Positions 1 to 11,583 are shown, counted from the stretch's first letter. The stretch: 64,000 nt of DNA from Castor canadensis (GCF_047511655.1 NC_133398.1:39065638-39129637); one strand, 5' to 3'. The notes: generated by a model from the letters alone, not told the origin. Numbers and translations: made by a program.

Positions 1-79
1 GTAATGCATTCTATAACACTGTGAAAAATATCCAAAAAATGACCAAATTAAATTTCAGAGACCCTAAATATCATAGTCA

Positions 80-165
80 CTAGAGGTGTGGCACATGTGG
101 TAGAGCATCTGCCTAGCAAGCACGAAGCCCTGAGTTCAAACCCCAGGACTGCCAAAGAAAGAAAG
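80..165 (+). mobile_element. ID-like tRNA-derived SINE with perfect target-site duplication
   Basis: An ID-like monomer carries a tRNA-type A box and a B box (GTTCAAACCCC), ending in a GAAA-rich tail. A perfect 14-bp duplication, AAATATCATAGTCA, flanks it at 66-79 and 166-179, which fixes both ends of the insertion. Confidence 0.85.
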
Positions 166-179
166 AAATATCATAGTCA

Positions 180-1329
180 AGAGGATAAAAGACACACATG
201 ATAAAGTGACTATGCCAAAGGATGGGCACCGACACCCATTGATGACACCTGTCTACAGACCTAATACATATTTATCAGGATACTGTTCCTATCTTCTTCA
301 AAATCAGAATTAAAAATAAAATCAGATACACACATAAAATATGTCATAATAGGTAATGAGTCTTAAATACTAAAAAGACAAAAATCAGAAAGTTTTTATA
401 TTCACATACTTTAGTTTGCTTCCTTTGCATTCATTCCTTTAGGGAGCAACATTAATTTCCTACTTCCATAATACAATGTCTCATTAATGAAACACACGGT
501 AGGCATTCAATAAGTAAGTAACAAGGAATAGTTTTGTTTCTAACAAAAACTTAATCTATAAAATTCTACTTAAGAAAAGTTAATGCAGACAGTGTGTATC
601 TTTTAGACTTTGGACATTTCTTGTCTTCTGCTACATAATACAGAAACTTTCAGTTTAACTAAGTTGGAACATTAACTACAAGAAGCTATCACTAAAAATT
701 AAGTACCTTATTTTTCCCACCATCAAATCTGACAAAATTCAAAAAGAAAACATGCATCATATCTATTTAAATTCTCAAATACTAAGAACTGAGTAAAGAG
801 ATAAGGCACTAACATGTGAGATTACAACAGCATATACTGAATCAGTAAATTACCAAATCTGGTTTTGCAGTATTTCAGGTTTCTAAGTGTCTAAAAAGTC
901 TCAATATTTTATTCCAGTTTAACATAAAATCTATTTTTGTGCCCCACCACACTTCTAAGATTCTATTCTGGAAACAATTATATGGGGCAATAATACAAAG
1001 ATCAGAGATCACTAATACAGCTCAAATAAATGAACTGTAACTTGGTTTCACGAGAAAGATTTGGTGCTGTTTCCGGGGCCCAGACGGACAGTCTAGGTAA
1101 ATCTCCACTCAGGAAACAAACAAAAAAGGAAAGCAAACAATGGCAAAGATATCCCCAAACAGTACTCACCCCTAGACTGGCCTCCTCCCTTTCTCCCTGA
1201 TCTCATCGCCTCAGAGAGAACTAAATGTACTCCTCACATTCCAAGCTAGCCCTCAACTCCCAGCACTCAGCTTCTTCACTAAAACCCGGGTTCTTCTCCT
1301 GTACATTCTCTAGTTCCCACCCAGTCCAC
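180..1329. other. AT-rich stretch without a recognised gene
   Basis: No coding exon, RNA gene or clear repeat was recognised. If the minus-strand first exon at 1644 is correct, this is the start of that gene's first intron. GC content rises from about 1150 towards the CpG island. Confidence 0.5.
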
Positions 1330-1643
1330 ACTCCAGCAGGATAGGTGTGCCCACCGCCTACTTCGGTAATAGTCCTCTTAATCCCAATCCATTTTCCCGC
1401 ATCCCATCTGCCCTCCGCCCCTTCAACTCTGTCCCGTCACTCTGACCCTTTTCCCAGAATCCTCAAGGCATCGGTCTCGGTCTGGCTGACCCCTTCTCCC
1501 TCCCACTACTCTACAGGAGCTCCTCTCATCCCGCTGGGCCTTCAGCCCCTTTCCGGGGTTCTCACCTCCAGTCTCCTGGTATCGGCCCCTTCCCCCAACT
1601 CCGCCCCTCTTCCTCCTCCTCCCTCAAAGAGAGGCCCCCCTAC

Positions 1644-1931
<288 letters not shown>

Positions 1932-2470
1932 CTAATCCCTCTTCCACAGCTGAGCAGGTCTTGCAACCTACAGCACTGCTATCGAAATGGGAACCCTGTC
2001 AATCCAAGGGGAAGGAAGAGAGACTCACTAAGAGAGTAAGGTTAAGAGTTAGAGACGGGCCAAAGCAGGAAACCCAACAATCTTGGATCGCGAAAGGACA
2101 CAGAGACTCAGCAGTGGGTTCTAGATGGAAATTGGTACGGCTAACTTCTGTTCCGCGGATAGCGACCTAATAACAAAGTCATACCCTCTCTAGCCCTCAC
2201 TTCCACATTTACAAATGAATAGGTTGAAAGGTAACTTCTAAATATCTCTGCAATTTTGACATTGAACACGTTTAAGCCAGATAATCCAATACCAAGGTTT
2301 GATTTCCGTCTGCTGGAATTAGGTGCAATGGAGGACTTATAACTGAATTAGATGAATCTTTGTTCTCAAAAATTCGTAATCAAAGCGAAAAACAAAATTT
2401 AAAACAAATTCTTAATGGGAGAAATAGAAGAATAAACAGTTAACTCTAGAAAAAGTAATAAATGGTGTGA

Positions 2471-2532
2471 CAAGTGCTGGAGATCAAATCAAGGGCCTCT
2501 TGCATGCTAGGCAAGCTGCATCTCCAGCTCTC
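2471..2532 (-). mobile_element. ID SINE fragment
   Basis: Antisense ID core: a reverse B box (GAGATCAAATC), then the GGGCCTC...GCATGCTAGGCAAG segment. Confidence 0.6.
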
Positions 2533-2639
2533 ATCTAGTACTTTGGAAAATTTTAATTCTGCTTAAGGTATTAGAAAAGATGTACATCTCTACTGTAGGT
2601 ACATATAGCATGTGTACACTACCATGTGTTCTTCTCCAG

Positions 2640-2824
2640 CCCTGTTTTCTTTCGGGAACTTAAGTAACAAAGGAGTTAACATTGGTACTTTGAAGGATGT
2701 GGCAGCTTTAACTCTGGATGTAGCATTACAGAAAGGGGGGGTTCAAAGTGAACTGGTTGACAATTATGAATTATTTGCCTTAGTTCTGCATGTAATCAAC
2801 AGCCACGAGTTTGTGAAGAGAACA
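2640..2824 (+). other. Exon-like open segment of unknown identity
   Basis: A 185-bp segment stays open in one frame. It is bounded by an acceptor-like polypyrimidine tract ending in CTTCTCCAG (ag at 2638-2639) and a donor-like GTAAGC at 2825. The open frame begins upstream at 2612 and stops at 2831-2833. No protein family was recognised and no B1/ID signature is present. It could be a fossil exon, an exon of a non-coding transcript, or chance. Confidence 0.2.
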
Positions 2825-2928
2825 GTAAGCTGAGCAAAGCTCTTCATCATGAAAATCAAAATGGTAGCAGTGAATAAGTGGATGGTGATTACACATTAGA
2901 CTTCTACATTGAGTAAAAGATTCACACC

Positions 2929-3139
2929 AGCCAGGTGCTGGTGGCTCACAACTGTAATTCTAGCTACTCAAGAGGCAGAGATCAGGGGCAGTTCAAGTTC
3001 AAAGCCAGCCTGAGCAAAGAGTTCTAGAGACCCTATCTTGAAAATACCCACCACAAAAAAATAAAAAAGGCTGGCAGAGTGGCTCAAGTAGTAGAGCACC
3101 TGAGGACCTGAGTTCAAACCCCAGTACCGCCAAAAAAAT
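2929..3139 (+). mobile_element. Composite B1-like + ID-like SINE with perfect target-site duplication
   Basis: The left monomer is B1-like (GTGGCTCACAACTGTAATT...). An A-rich linker leads to an ID-like right monomer with a B box (GTTCAAACCCC). The duplication AAGATTCACACC at 2917-2928 and 3140-3151 shows that both monomers inserted as one unit. Confidence 0.85.
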
Positions 3140-3257
3140 AAGATTCACACCTGACTAAAGCAGAAGCAATGAATAATGAAGACTAGGGAATGAACTGAAA
3201 CAAAATTTAGGAAATAGACTCAACTAGATTTAGAGCTCTGCAATATAGGAGCTCTCT

Positions 3258-4094
3258 TCTCTCTGACAGGTTCTCCCTATGTAGTAGCCCAGGCTGCTCT
3301 TGAACTTGCAATCTCCTGCCTCAGCCTCGTGAGTGCTAAAATTAAAGGCATGTGTGACCTTGTCCCGCTCTTAGAAGTCTCATTAACAGAAACAAGAATT
3401 ACCTTGGGGCTGGGATATAGCTCAGTCATAGAGCCCATGCTTAACTAAGGGGACATGAGTTCAGCTGGCCAAACTGAGATTAAGATGATGTCAGCCAAGT
3501 GCCAATGGCTCACACCAGTAATCCAAGCTACTTGCTAGGCTGAGATGAGGAGGATTGTGGTTCCAAGCCAGCTCAGGTGAAAAAGTTTATGAGACTCCCA
3601 TCTCAACAGAATAAAAGCTGGGTGTGATTTCACTAGATAAAATAAGAGGATCTCAGTCCAGGCTGACCTGGGCAAAAAGCAAGATCCTGTCTACAAAATA
3701 ATCAGAGCAAAAAGGCTGGAGACATGGTTCAAGAGCACCTGCTTAGCAACTATAAAGCCCTGAGTGCAAAAAAAAAAAAAAAAGGCTGGCGGAGTGGCTC
3801 AAGTGGTTAGAATGCCTGCTTAGCAAGCATGAGGCCCTGAGTTCAAACCCCAGAGCCGCCAAAAAAAAAAAAAAAAAAGGCGGTGACTCTTGTCTGTAAT
3901 CTTAGCTACTTGGGAGGCTAAGTTTGGAAGGATCAAAGTTTGGGACCAACCCAGGCAAATAGTTCATGAAACCCCATCTCCAAAATAACCAGAGTATAAA
4001 TCTGCTGGAAGTATAACTCAAGCGGTAGAGTCCCTTCTTTGCAAGCATGAAGCCCTGAGTTCCAACCCCAGTCCCACCAAAAAAAAAAAAAAAT
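3258..4094. mobile_element. SINE cluster
   Basis: Members: B1-like antisense 3258-3366; partial ID 3404-3465 (+); three-part B1-B1'-ID element 3490-3778 (+); ID-like 3783-3876 (+) with a long A tail; B1'-ID dimer 3878-4094 (+) with the CCAAAATAACCAGAG junction before the ID part. Each tRNA-derived part keeps a readable A box (GGCTCAAG type) and B box. Confidence 0.75.
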
Positions 4095-4187
4095 TTCTGG
4101 AGAAATGTCAAGGAAAAAATGGAGGAAAGAGGTAAAGTATACCCATATATTGGTACTTCTTAAACAAATAGACTTTTTGCTCAAATC

Positions 4188-4330
4188 TTTCAACAAATAT
4201 TTGTTATTCAACAAATACCAGGCACTATTCTTAGCACTGGGGGTACAGCAGAATATTAAAAATAAATAAACTAAAAAAAAATCACTGTTCTCATGGAGCT
4301 CACATTCCAGAGGAAAATAACTAATAGATA
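4188..4330 (-). mobile_element. L2-type LINE 3'-end relic
   Basis: Reads as the reverse of the L2 3' end: tandem CAACAAATA, then CCAGGCACTATTCTTAGCACTGG and CATGGAGCTCACATTC. The relic probably continues on the far side of the SINE at 4407. Family named from memory of the consensus. Confidence 0.5.
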
Positions 4331-4406
4331 ATGGTGATAGTGCTAAGAAGAAATAAAGCAGGGAAAAGGAGATAGAAAGTATCCACGGTTAAAATTTAGA
4401 AAGTGG

Positions 4407-4624
4407 TGCCAGGTACCAATGGCTCACAACTGTAATCCTAGCTACTCAGGAAGCAGAGATCAGGAGGATCATGATTCAAAGCCAGCCTAGACAAATAGTT
4501 TGTGAGACCCTATCTTAAAAATACCCAACACAAAATAAGGCTGGTGGAGTGGCTTAAGTGGTAAAGTGTCTGCTTAGCAGGCACAAAGCCCTAAGTTCAA
4601 ACTCCAGTACCACAAAAAAAAAAA
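4407..4624 (+). mobile_element. Composite B1-ID SINE inserted into an older repeat
   Basis: A B1-like monomer and a full ID-like monomer are joined by AAAATACCCAACACAAAA. The duplication TTAGAAAGTGG flanks it at 4396-4406 and 4625-4635. Confidence 0.8.
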
Positions 4625-4702
4625 TTAGAAAGTGGGAAAGGAAACTTCACTGAAAAGTGACATCTAAGAAGACCTGAAGGAAGCAAAGAAATGAGCCATT
4701 AA

Positions 4703-4830
4703 CGTCAAGTGTTAGTACACATCTGTAATCCCAGCACTTAGGAGACTGAGCAGAATTGCAAGTTTAGGGCCAGCTTGGACTATGTAGTAAGTTTCAGGCC
4801 AGCTGGGGATATACATCTATATTGAAAGAG
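4703..4830 (+). mobile_element. B1-like SINE, diverged
   Basis: Carries ATCTGTAATCCCAGCACTT followed by a B1-type CCAGCTTGGACTATGTAGT segment. No ID part is attached. Confidence 0.6.
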
Positions 4831-5748
4831 AGAAAAACAAAAACAGAGACAGAACAAAAGAAGAAAGAAATGAGCCGTGAAGACTTCTATAAGAAGAAAA
4901 TTACATGATTTGAATCCAATCGCGACTCACCTAAGGTCAGAAAAGGTTAAATAACCAGTCCTCTGATGCTCCTGCCCTATCTCCATCCTAGCTTAACCAG
5001 ACAGTGCCCCATACATTTGATGGCCTGCAACAGCACTCCAAGGGAGTGAACAAGGGACACCACCTTGTTCCTTTGCCTCTTTTTCCCTTCATTCTCTCTC
5101 ACTGCATATAGTGGACATTTGAGATGTCTAAGAAAAGAGTCAGGGAAAACAATCATCTCTACAATCTTGTTCATTTAGCCATCTAGCATTGAGTCTGCAA
5201 GGTGCTCTCAAGGAGGTTCAGTGAAGGAATCAGACAGGTGTATAGATGATGTTGGTATCTGTCAGAAAATCACCTGAGCTCCTAGGTAGTACATTTCATG
5301 CCTGACAAGTAAGAGAGGAGAGGGAGTTCAGGTGGACTTGAGAAATCAAGGAAGACTTCATGGAGAGTTGAAGCATTGAATTTAGGCTTAAGGGACAGGT
5401 AGAATTTAGAGCTCCCAAAGTAGTCTAAACAAAGGCATTAATGTAGGAAAGGTCTAGGAAAATTCAGAATCTGCAAGTAGAACAAAGATTATGTATAGTA
5501 GAGCAGATTGGAGAAATTAGGAGGGAAGGGGGAGAAGGCTTGGCTTGGGTTTAACAATTCTGAAACTACAAATAAAGTCACTGGCATCCTTAACAAAGGC
5601 ATCTTTTATTCTGGGAAAATCAAGAGAAAAGTCAGGATGAATCCTTAGAACCTTAAAAATCAGGCTTAAACCTTGTACCCTTCCCTAAAAGCTCATAGCT
5701 ACAATGAAGAACTCACATTCTGAGTTCTTTCCAATATTAAGACCTATA
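4831..5748. other. No gene recognised
   Basis: Mixed-composition DNA without B1/ID signatures. Its phrases about 5200-5480 resemble the old L2-like repeat seen elsewhere in the window, but weakly. Open frames here are short and unsupported. Confidence 0.4.
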
Positions 5749-5944
5749 TGGCTGGGCACTTGTGGCTCACACCTGTCATCCTAGCTACTCAGGAGGTAGA
5801 GAGCAGGAGGATCACAATTTGAAGCCAGCCCAGGCAAATAGTTCATGAGACCCTATCTCAAAAAAAAAACCTTCACAAAAAAGTGCTGGTGGAGTGGCTC
5901 AAGGTGTGGGCCCTGAAATTAAATCCAAGTACCACCAAAAAAAA
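5749..5944 (+). mobile_element. Composite B1-dID SINE
   Basis: The left B1-like monomer is joined by an A-rich linker to the shortened ID (dID), whose core reads GGCTCAAGGTGTGGGCCCTGA and lacks the GAGCACCTGCCTAGCAAGC block. CCTATATG recurs on both flanks. Confidence 0.8.
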
Positions 5945-5984
5945 CCCTATATGTTGACCATCATGTGAAGATGCAGTTATTCTA

Positions 5985-6075
5985 GTGCTCATTTCAGCTT
6001 TGATAGCACATACACTAAAACTAGAATGATACAGAGATTAGCATGCCCCAGTGCAAGGATGACATGCAAATTCAC
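5985..6075 (+). pseudogene. U6 snRNA retro-pseudogene
   Basis: The 5' hairpin start (GTGCTC), the ACTAAAA..GAACGATACAGAGA-like central region and ATGACATGCAAATTC are all recognisable. Compared with functional U6, it has about six extra bases in the 5' hairpin, lost three bases in the ACAGAGAAGATTAGC stretch, and lacks the last ~20 nt including the terminal U-run. Near-matching 9-mers (AGTTATTCT at 5975-5983, AATTATTCT at 6076-6084) flank it and look like a degraded target-site duplication. No proximal-sequence-element promoter was identified, so it is probably not expressed. Confidence 0.85.
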
Positions 6076-6189
6076 AATTATTCTGATACATGAATGGATA
6101 AAGATGATTTCACATACTAAAAGGATAATTATATAAACTCAAAACATACTCTAAAATATTAAAAGAATAAGAATTGTTTTCAAGCACAG

Positions 6190-6474
6190 AGTGGAAAGAA
6201 TTTGTATGTATTAGGATTCTCCAGACAGACAGGATATGTATATAGACATATGAGAGGGTCCTTATGAGAGGTATCAGTTCACACAATTATGGTAGCTAAG
6301 AATTCCCTCTGCAGGCCATCTGTAGGCTGGAGACCCTGTGATGCCAGTCTTGTGGCTCAGTCCAAGTCTAAAGGCCTCAGAACCAGGGAAGCAGAGGCTG
6401 AAAGTCTGAGTACCCAAAGAAGGTACCCAGTGGGGCCACTGGTGTAAGTCCTGAGGGCCAAAGGCTATGGGATA
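6190..6474. mobile_element. Old mammalian interspersed repeat, family not assigned
   Basis: Opens with TATTAGGATTCTCCAGACAG, which resembles a widespread mammalian repeat start (TTAGGGTTCTCCAGAGAAACAG). The family cannot be fixed by eye. Confidence 0.35.
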
Positions 6475-6805
6475 GTCAATCTTGATTGTCAACTAGATTG
6501 GATTGAAAGATATGCCTATAGGGATGTTTCCAGAAATGACTAACTGAGAGGGGAAGACCTGTCCTGTGGGCTGCACCATCCCCTAAGCTGGGTACCTGGA
6601 TGGAATAAAAAGAGAAGAAAGAATCCCACGAACACAGTTATACTCTCTCTGCTTCCTGGGTGCCATGAGGTAAGCATCTCTAGCTACCGCATCCTTCTGC
6701 CACAGACCCAGAAACATAGAGCAAGTCAACTATAGACTAAACCATGAGTCAAAAAAACCCTTCATACCTTTAAACTGTTTCTCTTAGGTATTCATCATCA
6801 TAACA
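6475..6805 (+). mobile_element. MaLR-type LTR, rodent ORR1/MT-like
   Basis: Starts with a TTGATTGTCAACTAGATTGG phrase and continues with TTTCCAGAAATGACTAACTGAG, GGGCTGCACCATCCCCTAAG, a TGGATGGAATAAAAAGA segment and a C/T-rich CTCTCTGCTTCCTG, the order seen in MaLR solo LTRs of rodents. Assignment is from consensus memory. Confidence 0.45.
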
Positions 6806-6856
6806 AAAAGCAAACAAAGCCCAGGTAAAAAGTTAGCAAGACCCCCATCTAAACCT

Positions 6857-7036
6857 AGAGCTGGACATGGTGGTGCACACCTGTCATTCCAGAGGATCAA
6901 GACCCAGGAATGCCCACATAAAAATGTGAGATCCTATCCCCAAAATAACTAGAACAATAAGGACTGGGGGCATGGCTCAAGTGGTAGAGCAACTTTCTAG
7001 CAAGCATGAGGCCCTGAGTTCAAACCCCAGTCCTGA
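6857..7036 (+). mobile_element. B1'-ID dimer SINE
   Basis: Shortened B1' part (GGTGCACACCTGTCATTCCAG), junction CCAAAATAACTAGAACAA, then a full ID with A box GGCTCAAGTGG and B box GTTCAAACCCC. Confidence 0.75.
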
Positions 7037-7578
7037 ATTAAATCTCAGTGAGCTCTAGGACAAGGCTATTAGTCTGAAAAGCACCTGAAAAGCCATCTCT
7101 GAGTGGATATAGTGCCAGGGTATGCAGCTTGGCAAGCTGTGTGCATCTGGATTACAGACCTGTTGGACCTCTCTGTCGAGCATTTTCGTGCAGAGCACAA
7201 AGTACACACTGTATATGGCTGCCTTGCTCCAGAAGAAAGAGACTGGCACCTATGGAGGGAGAGTGGATGCATCCTATGGAGATGTCCCCAGGGCATCAGG
7301 AAGTTCTGGGAGCCCAGCCCTTAGCCCAGCACATCACGAGAGAACTCCATGGTTTCATTTGCTTCAGGAGCCATTGTGACCAGGAGTTGGCAAAGAAAAC
7401 TCTTAGAAATTTAGAAAGGCTCCTTTGGGAAGAAAAATTGAGAGACAGTGTTTATAGTTTGCTTTGGGTCTCCTATCAGAGTGAGTTCCAGGTGTTTTCT
7501 TCTGGTGCCTAAGATCTAAAAGACTTCTTTACCCAAAGTTGGTGAAGTGTCAGTATACACAATTAAATGTGAGCACAT
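7037..7578. other. Non-repetitive stretch with unsupported open frames
   Basis: The longest frame (7129-7512, +) is 127 codons, overlapped by other frames of similar length on both strands. No domain, codon pattern or splice context supports a gene. Confidence 0.4.
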
Positions 7579-7782
7579 GGAGCTGGATGCTGATGGCTCC
7601 TGCCTATAATCCTAGCTATTTGGAGGTGATCAGAAAGATTGCCATTTGAGATCAGCCCTAGAAAATAATTCTGGTTATTCTCTAAAATAACCAGAGCAAA
7701 ATGGACTGGAGATTTGGCTCAAGTAGTAAAGTGGGACTGGGGGAGAAGTTCAAACGATAGAGTACCTGCCCAGTACCACTAA

Positions 7783-7820
<38 letters not shown>
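7579..7820 (+). mobile_element. Diverged B1'-ID SINE with an (AAT)n tail
   Basis: The B1' part and CCAGAGCAAA junction precede a decayed ID. Instead of poly(A) the element runs into an (AAT)n microsatellite at 7783-7820. Confidence 0.65.
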
Positions 7821-7824
<4 letters not shown>

Positions 7825-7897
7825 GAATGTTATAGAAGTCTGTGAATATGGAAAAGATGCTTATCAAAAGTCACCAAGTTAAAAAAAAACAGAACTA

Positions 7898-7973
7898 GGT
7901 TTGGTCAAGTAGTAGAGCACCTGCCTAGCAAGTGCAAAACCCTGAGTTCAAGCCCGTTTATTGCCAAAAACCC
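7898..7973 (+). mobile_element. ID-like SINE with 15-bp target-site duplication
   Basis: AAAAAAACAGAACTA occurs at 7883-7897 and 7974-7988. The element between them retains GAGCACCTGCCTAGCAAG and a GTTCAAGCCC B box. Confidence 0.85.
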
Positions 7974-7988
7974 AAAAAAACAGAACTA

Positions 7989-8469
7989 ACTATATATAAT
8001 ATAGCCTCATTTTTATAAAATTTTTGTGTGTACATATGTAATTTTGTATATCTATTTAATTTTGAATTTCATATTCTTAAAGGACACCCACCAAAATATT
8101 ATTGATGTAAAATAACAATTCTGCTTTTTTTTAATTTTATAATTTTGCTTTAAAGGAAATAAGAAAATAGCTTGTTTTGAGTGACCATGGCTTGGGAACA
8201 TGGATTCAAGTTATCCTGAATGACATATTCTAGTGGAAGAAACTACATGAACTTGCATAGTAACAGAACAAAAGAAAGTCATCATACATCAGGTAGATGG
8301 GACACAGCAAGCCAGGGAAATCTCCTTGATAGGTTCCAGATATTATTATGCAGATGTTATCTTAGCTTTAGACTTGATGGAGGATAGAGGTCTACTAAGC
8401 TTAAAGATACTTTCGAAGAACTTTACATAATAATCATGAGAATGTTAGGCCAGATACAAAAGTCAGTTA
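7989..8469. other. No gene recognised
   Basis: AT-rich sequence with no B1/ID signature. Its right part (about 8150-8460) could belong to the ERV beside it, but I cannot support that. Confidence 0.4.
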
Positions 8470-8868
8470 AACCAGGTAAGGTGGTACATGCCTGTAATCC
8501 CAGCACTTGGGAGGCAAAGTCAGGAAGATCACAAGTTCAAGATCAGAATGGGTAGCATAGCAAAACCTTGTTTAAAAAAAAGTGGGTATTAAAGGACCTA
8601 ATATAGCCCAAGATAATTTTGGCCCTCAACCTACAACATTCCTCTCCACAATCACAGTATTCTATTCAGCCAAGATCAAGTGGTTCTGTAGATACAAATT
8701 CATCAGAGAACTTCCATTCACAATATTACAATGCGTGTTATTGTCATTGTTATTGTTATTGAGACAGGGTCTCACCATGTAGCCCAGGGTGATGTTGAAC
8801 TTGAAATCCTCTGGCCTTAACCTCCCAAATGCTGGGATTGCAGGTGTACACCACCATGCCTGACAAGA
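8470..8868. mobile_element. Two B1-like SINEs in opposite orientation
   Basis: A + strand copy at 8470-8581 (CATGCCTGTAATCCCAGCAC) and a minus-strand copy at 8757-8868 (GAGACAGGGTCTCACCATGT). 8582-8756 between them shows nothing recognisable. Confidence 0.75.
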
Positions 8869-9436
8869 CTTTTTGTGGATACATTGCAACCTAACGTCTC
8901 CCTCTAGACAATCCTGTTTCTTCCCTTCTCCCACAGATGTTGATATTGAAAGCATTCTCTGATAAACTTACTGAATTTAAATCTCTCTTCTTGGAAAACC
9001 CAGTTTACAATAATTGGTGCAGAAGTATTCCAAGAAAGCAAACTCTGAGATGGGACTTGGGATCACTCAATGGCCTCTTAGCAATGAGTCTAGTGCCAAC
9101 AGGATCTACTTCGAAGTCCTAACCTGGCCATTAGACCAATGACGAGAATTAAATAACAACATAAATAGCCAGGACCTGACAAGGGAAGAAAAGGACTTAT
9201 AGGTAAAGGAGTGGTAGAACATTCCTGTCACTAGTGATAGGTGGAACACTGTTAGCCCCTAGCTTGGGATAGGAATGCAATTGGTAAAATTTTCACCAGT
9301 GGTAAATTGGGATGTTTTGCCCAATGAAAGGAATCCATGGGAATGGGGAGCACCAAGTATCAGGACTGGAGAATCGGATGTTTGTTATTGGGAGTAATAG
9401 GCCCTTTGGAGAAAGTTAATAAAGACAAAGTTTGGA

Positions 9437-9527
9437 GGCTGGGGTGCAGCTTAGTGATAGATTGCTTGCCTAGAATGCTATAAGGCCCTGGGTTCAATAA
9501 CTGGCACAAAAAAGAAAAGAAAAAAAA
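9437..9527 (+). mobile_element. ID SINE inside the ERVL remnant
   Basis: Classical ID wording (GCTGGGGTGCAGCTTAGTG ... GGCCCTGGGTTCAATAACTG) with an A-rich tail. Confidence 0.75.
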
Positions 9528-10240
9528 TGTGAAAGTCAAGAGCCCTCTGCGCAGTATATAAAGATACTATCATTTCCTATATTATAAGGTGAAGCGCCTG
9601 AGGATCAGACCTACACTATAATTATAAAATTTGCAGAACTCCAGAGAAGGTTGAATTCTCAGCTCTGGCAGGTTGGTCACACCAAGGTTAGGATCTAATA
9701 GCAATATCTGGGTTGGCATACATTTTCCCCTGTACCTCTGGGACTTTATAAGTTGCCCATTTCCCCTCTTAAAGATTAGCTTTCCCCTTGCCTTAAGATG
9801 ATGAAGAAATCTCTGCATTACAAGATATGTGCCTTCTAACCAGGATCTACCTCAAAATCCCAACATGGCTATTAGACCAATAACTAGGATTAAATAGCAT
9901 GAATGGCCAGGACCTGACAAAGGGACTGTAGTAGGAAAGGGACTATAGCTAAAGAAATGGTAAAACATAATGAACATGTACTAAAAGAAATCAGGAGTAT
10001 GTATACATATAAAGGGGCTGGGTCCTGGAGATTCTGAATCTATCAAAGTAGGAAGAGATGATCAATATGAAACCTCCTGAGTTCTAAGATTTAATATCTG
10101 GACAAAAACTCTGGGAAATAATGCCAACACCTATAATGGTGCTTTAAAACAGAGAGAAAAGTAATGGGCTTCAATAATGAAGTAGAGGTGTCAGAACTGC
10201 TATGAGAGATGGTAAAAGTAAAAATCAAAGAGCTCAGAGA

Positions 10241-10525
10241 AAGCTGGTACAGTGGTGCACATCTGTAATCCCAACACTACGGAAGCAGAGGAAGGAGGAT
10301 CATGAATTCAAGGCCAGCCTGGGGTAGGCTATGTAACGAGAACCTGTCTTTAAAAAAAAGGGGGGGCTCAGAGAAAAGGAAAGTTAGGATGGATATACTA
10401 TATAAAACCAACAAACTTGGGTTGGGGGAATGGTTCAAGTGGTAGAGTGCTTGTCTAGCAAGCACAAGGCCCTGAAGTCAAGTCCTGATACCACAAAAAA
10501 GAAAAAAAAGAAAGAAAAAATATTG
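10241..10525 (+). mobile_element. B1-like (10241-10360) and ID-like (10418-10525) SINEs inside the ERVL remnant
   Basis: The B1-like copy shows ATCTGTAATCCCAACACTAC and CAAGGCCAGCCTGGG. The ID-like copy shows GGTTCAAGTGGTAGAGTGC and a long A/G-rich tail. Confidence 0.75.
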
Positions 10526-11505
10526 AAAAAAAGCAAAAAAAACTCAGCAAATGACTATTTCCTACAGGGGACTCTTAGGGATGCTCTGATGAAAATGGTA
10601 TTGGCATAACTGAGAAACTAAATGGTAGCTGCCTCTGCACTTTCAGAACAGGAGTCCCTGATAGCAAGGAGAGTAATATGATCCCAAAAATAATAGAGGC
10701 CAGATGGCAGTGCTTAACCATCAGAAGCAATGCAGATGCAGTTATCATAATGAGCTAGCTATAAGGTTGAAACAGCAGTAGAGACATCTGACCAGCAGAA
10801 AGCAATGGAGATGGCTAATAGTTTAGCTACATAGATGTTCCTAGGCCAAAAAAGATATTATTCAACCTGGACAAATCAAAAGAAATCCAGGCTAAATGAC
10901 CAGAAGGCTGATTTATGATTCATTGCCCAGTTTCCGGACCACAACCAGTTTTCAGAGCTAGAACCCAATGACTGAAGAAGAGGTGAATACTCCAGAAGGA
11001 AAGACTCCTGTGATTCAATGATAAATGTATACAGCAATGAAATCCCCAGTCATTCCTCAGAGAGGTCCTGCTCCCATTTATTTGGACAGCCAAAGAGAAA
11101 AGGCAATATCATCCAATCAATGCAGGACTGTTGGATACAGGGTCTGAGATAAAACTGATAATAGGGAACACAAAACATGATCAGGGTGCCCCAGTTGGAG
11201 TATGGGCAAATAGAGACCATATAATGAATACAGTCCTGGCCCAGGTTTAGCACATGGTGAATTCACTGTGTACACAAACATACCCAGTGGTAATTTCCCC
11301 AGTTCCCAAGTATATAAATGAAATTGTCATGCTTGGAAGATAACTGAACTACCACATTGGTCCAATGATCTGTGAAGTAAAAGTTATCAGTACGGAAGGC
11401 CAAGTAGAAGCCTCTGAACCCAGCCAAGATAACAATAAAAGCAATCATATCTGTGGGTAATGGCAGAAACAAGTGATACCCTTAAAGATTTCAAAGATGC
11501 AGAGA

Positions 11506-11583
11506 GGAGTTAGAGGCATAGCTTAGTGCCTGAGTGCATGCTTACCATGCACAAGGCCCTGAGTTCAGTCCCCAGCACCAGAA
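11506..11583 (+). mobile_element. ID SINE inside the ERVL remnant
   Basis: ID core with GCATGCTTACCATGCACAAGG and CCTGAGTTCAGTCCCCAGCACC. Confidence 0.75.

Noticed and set aside
80-165. Possible tRNA gene (A and B boxes present here and in dozens of similar spots)
   Set aside because: No acceptor-stem pairing or anticodon arm; A tails and target-site duplications show they are ID-like SINEs.
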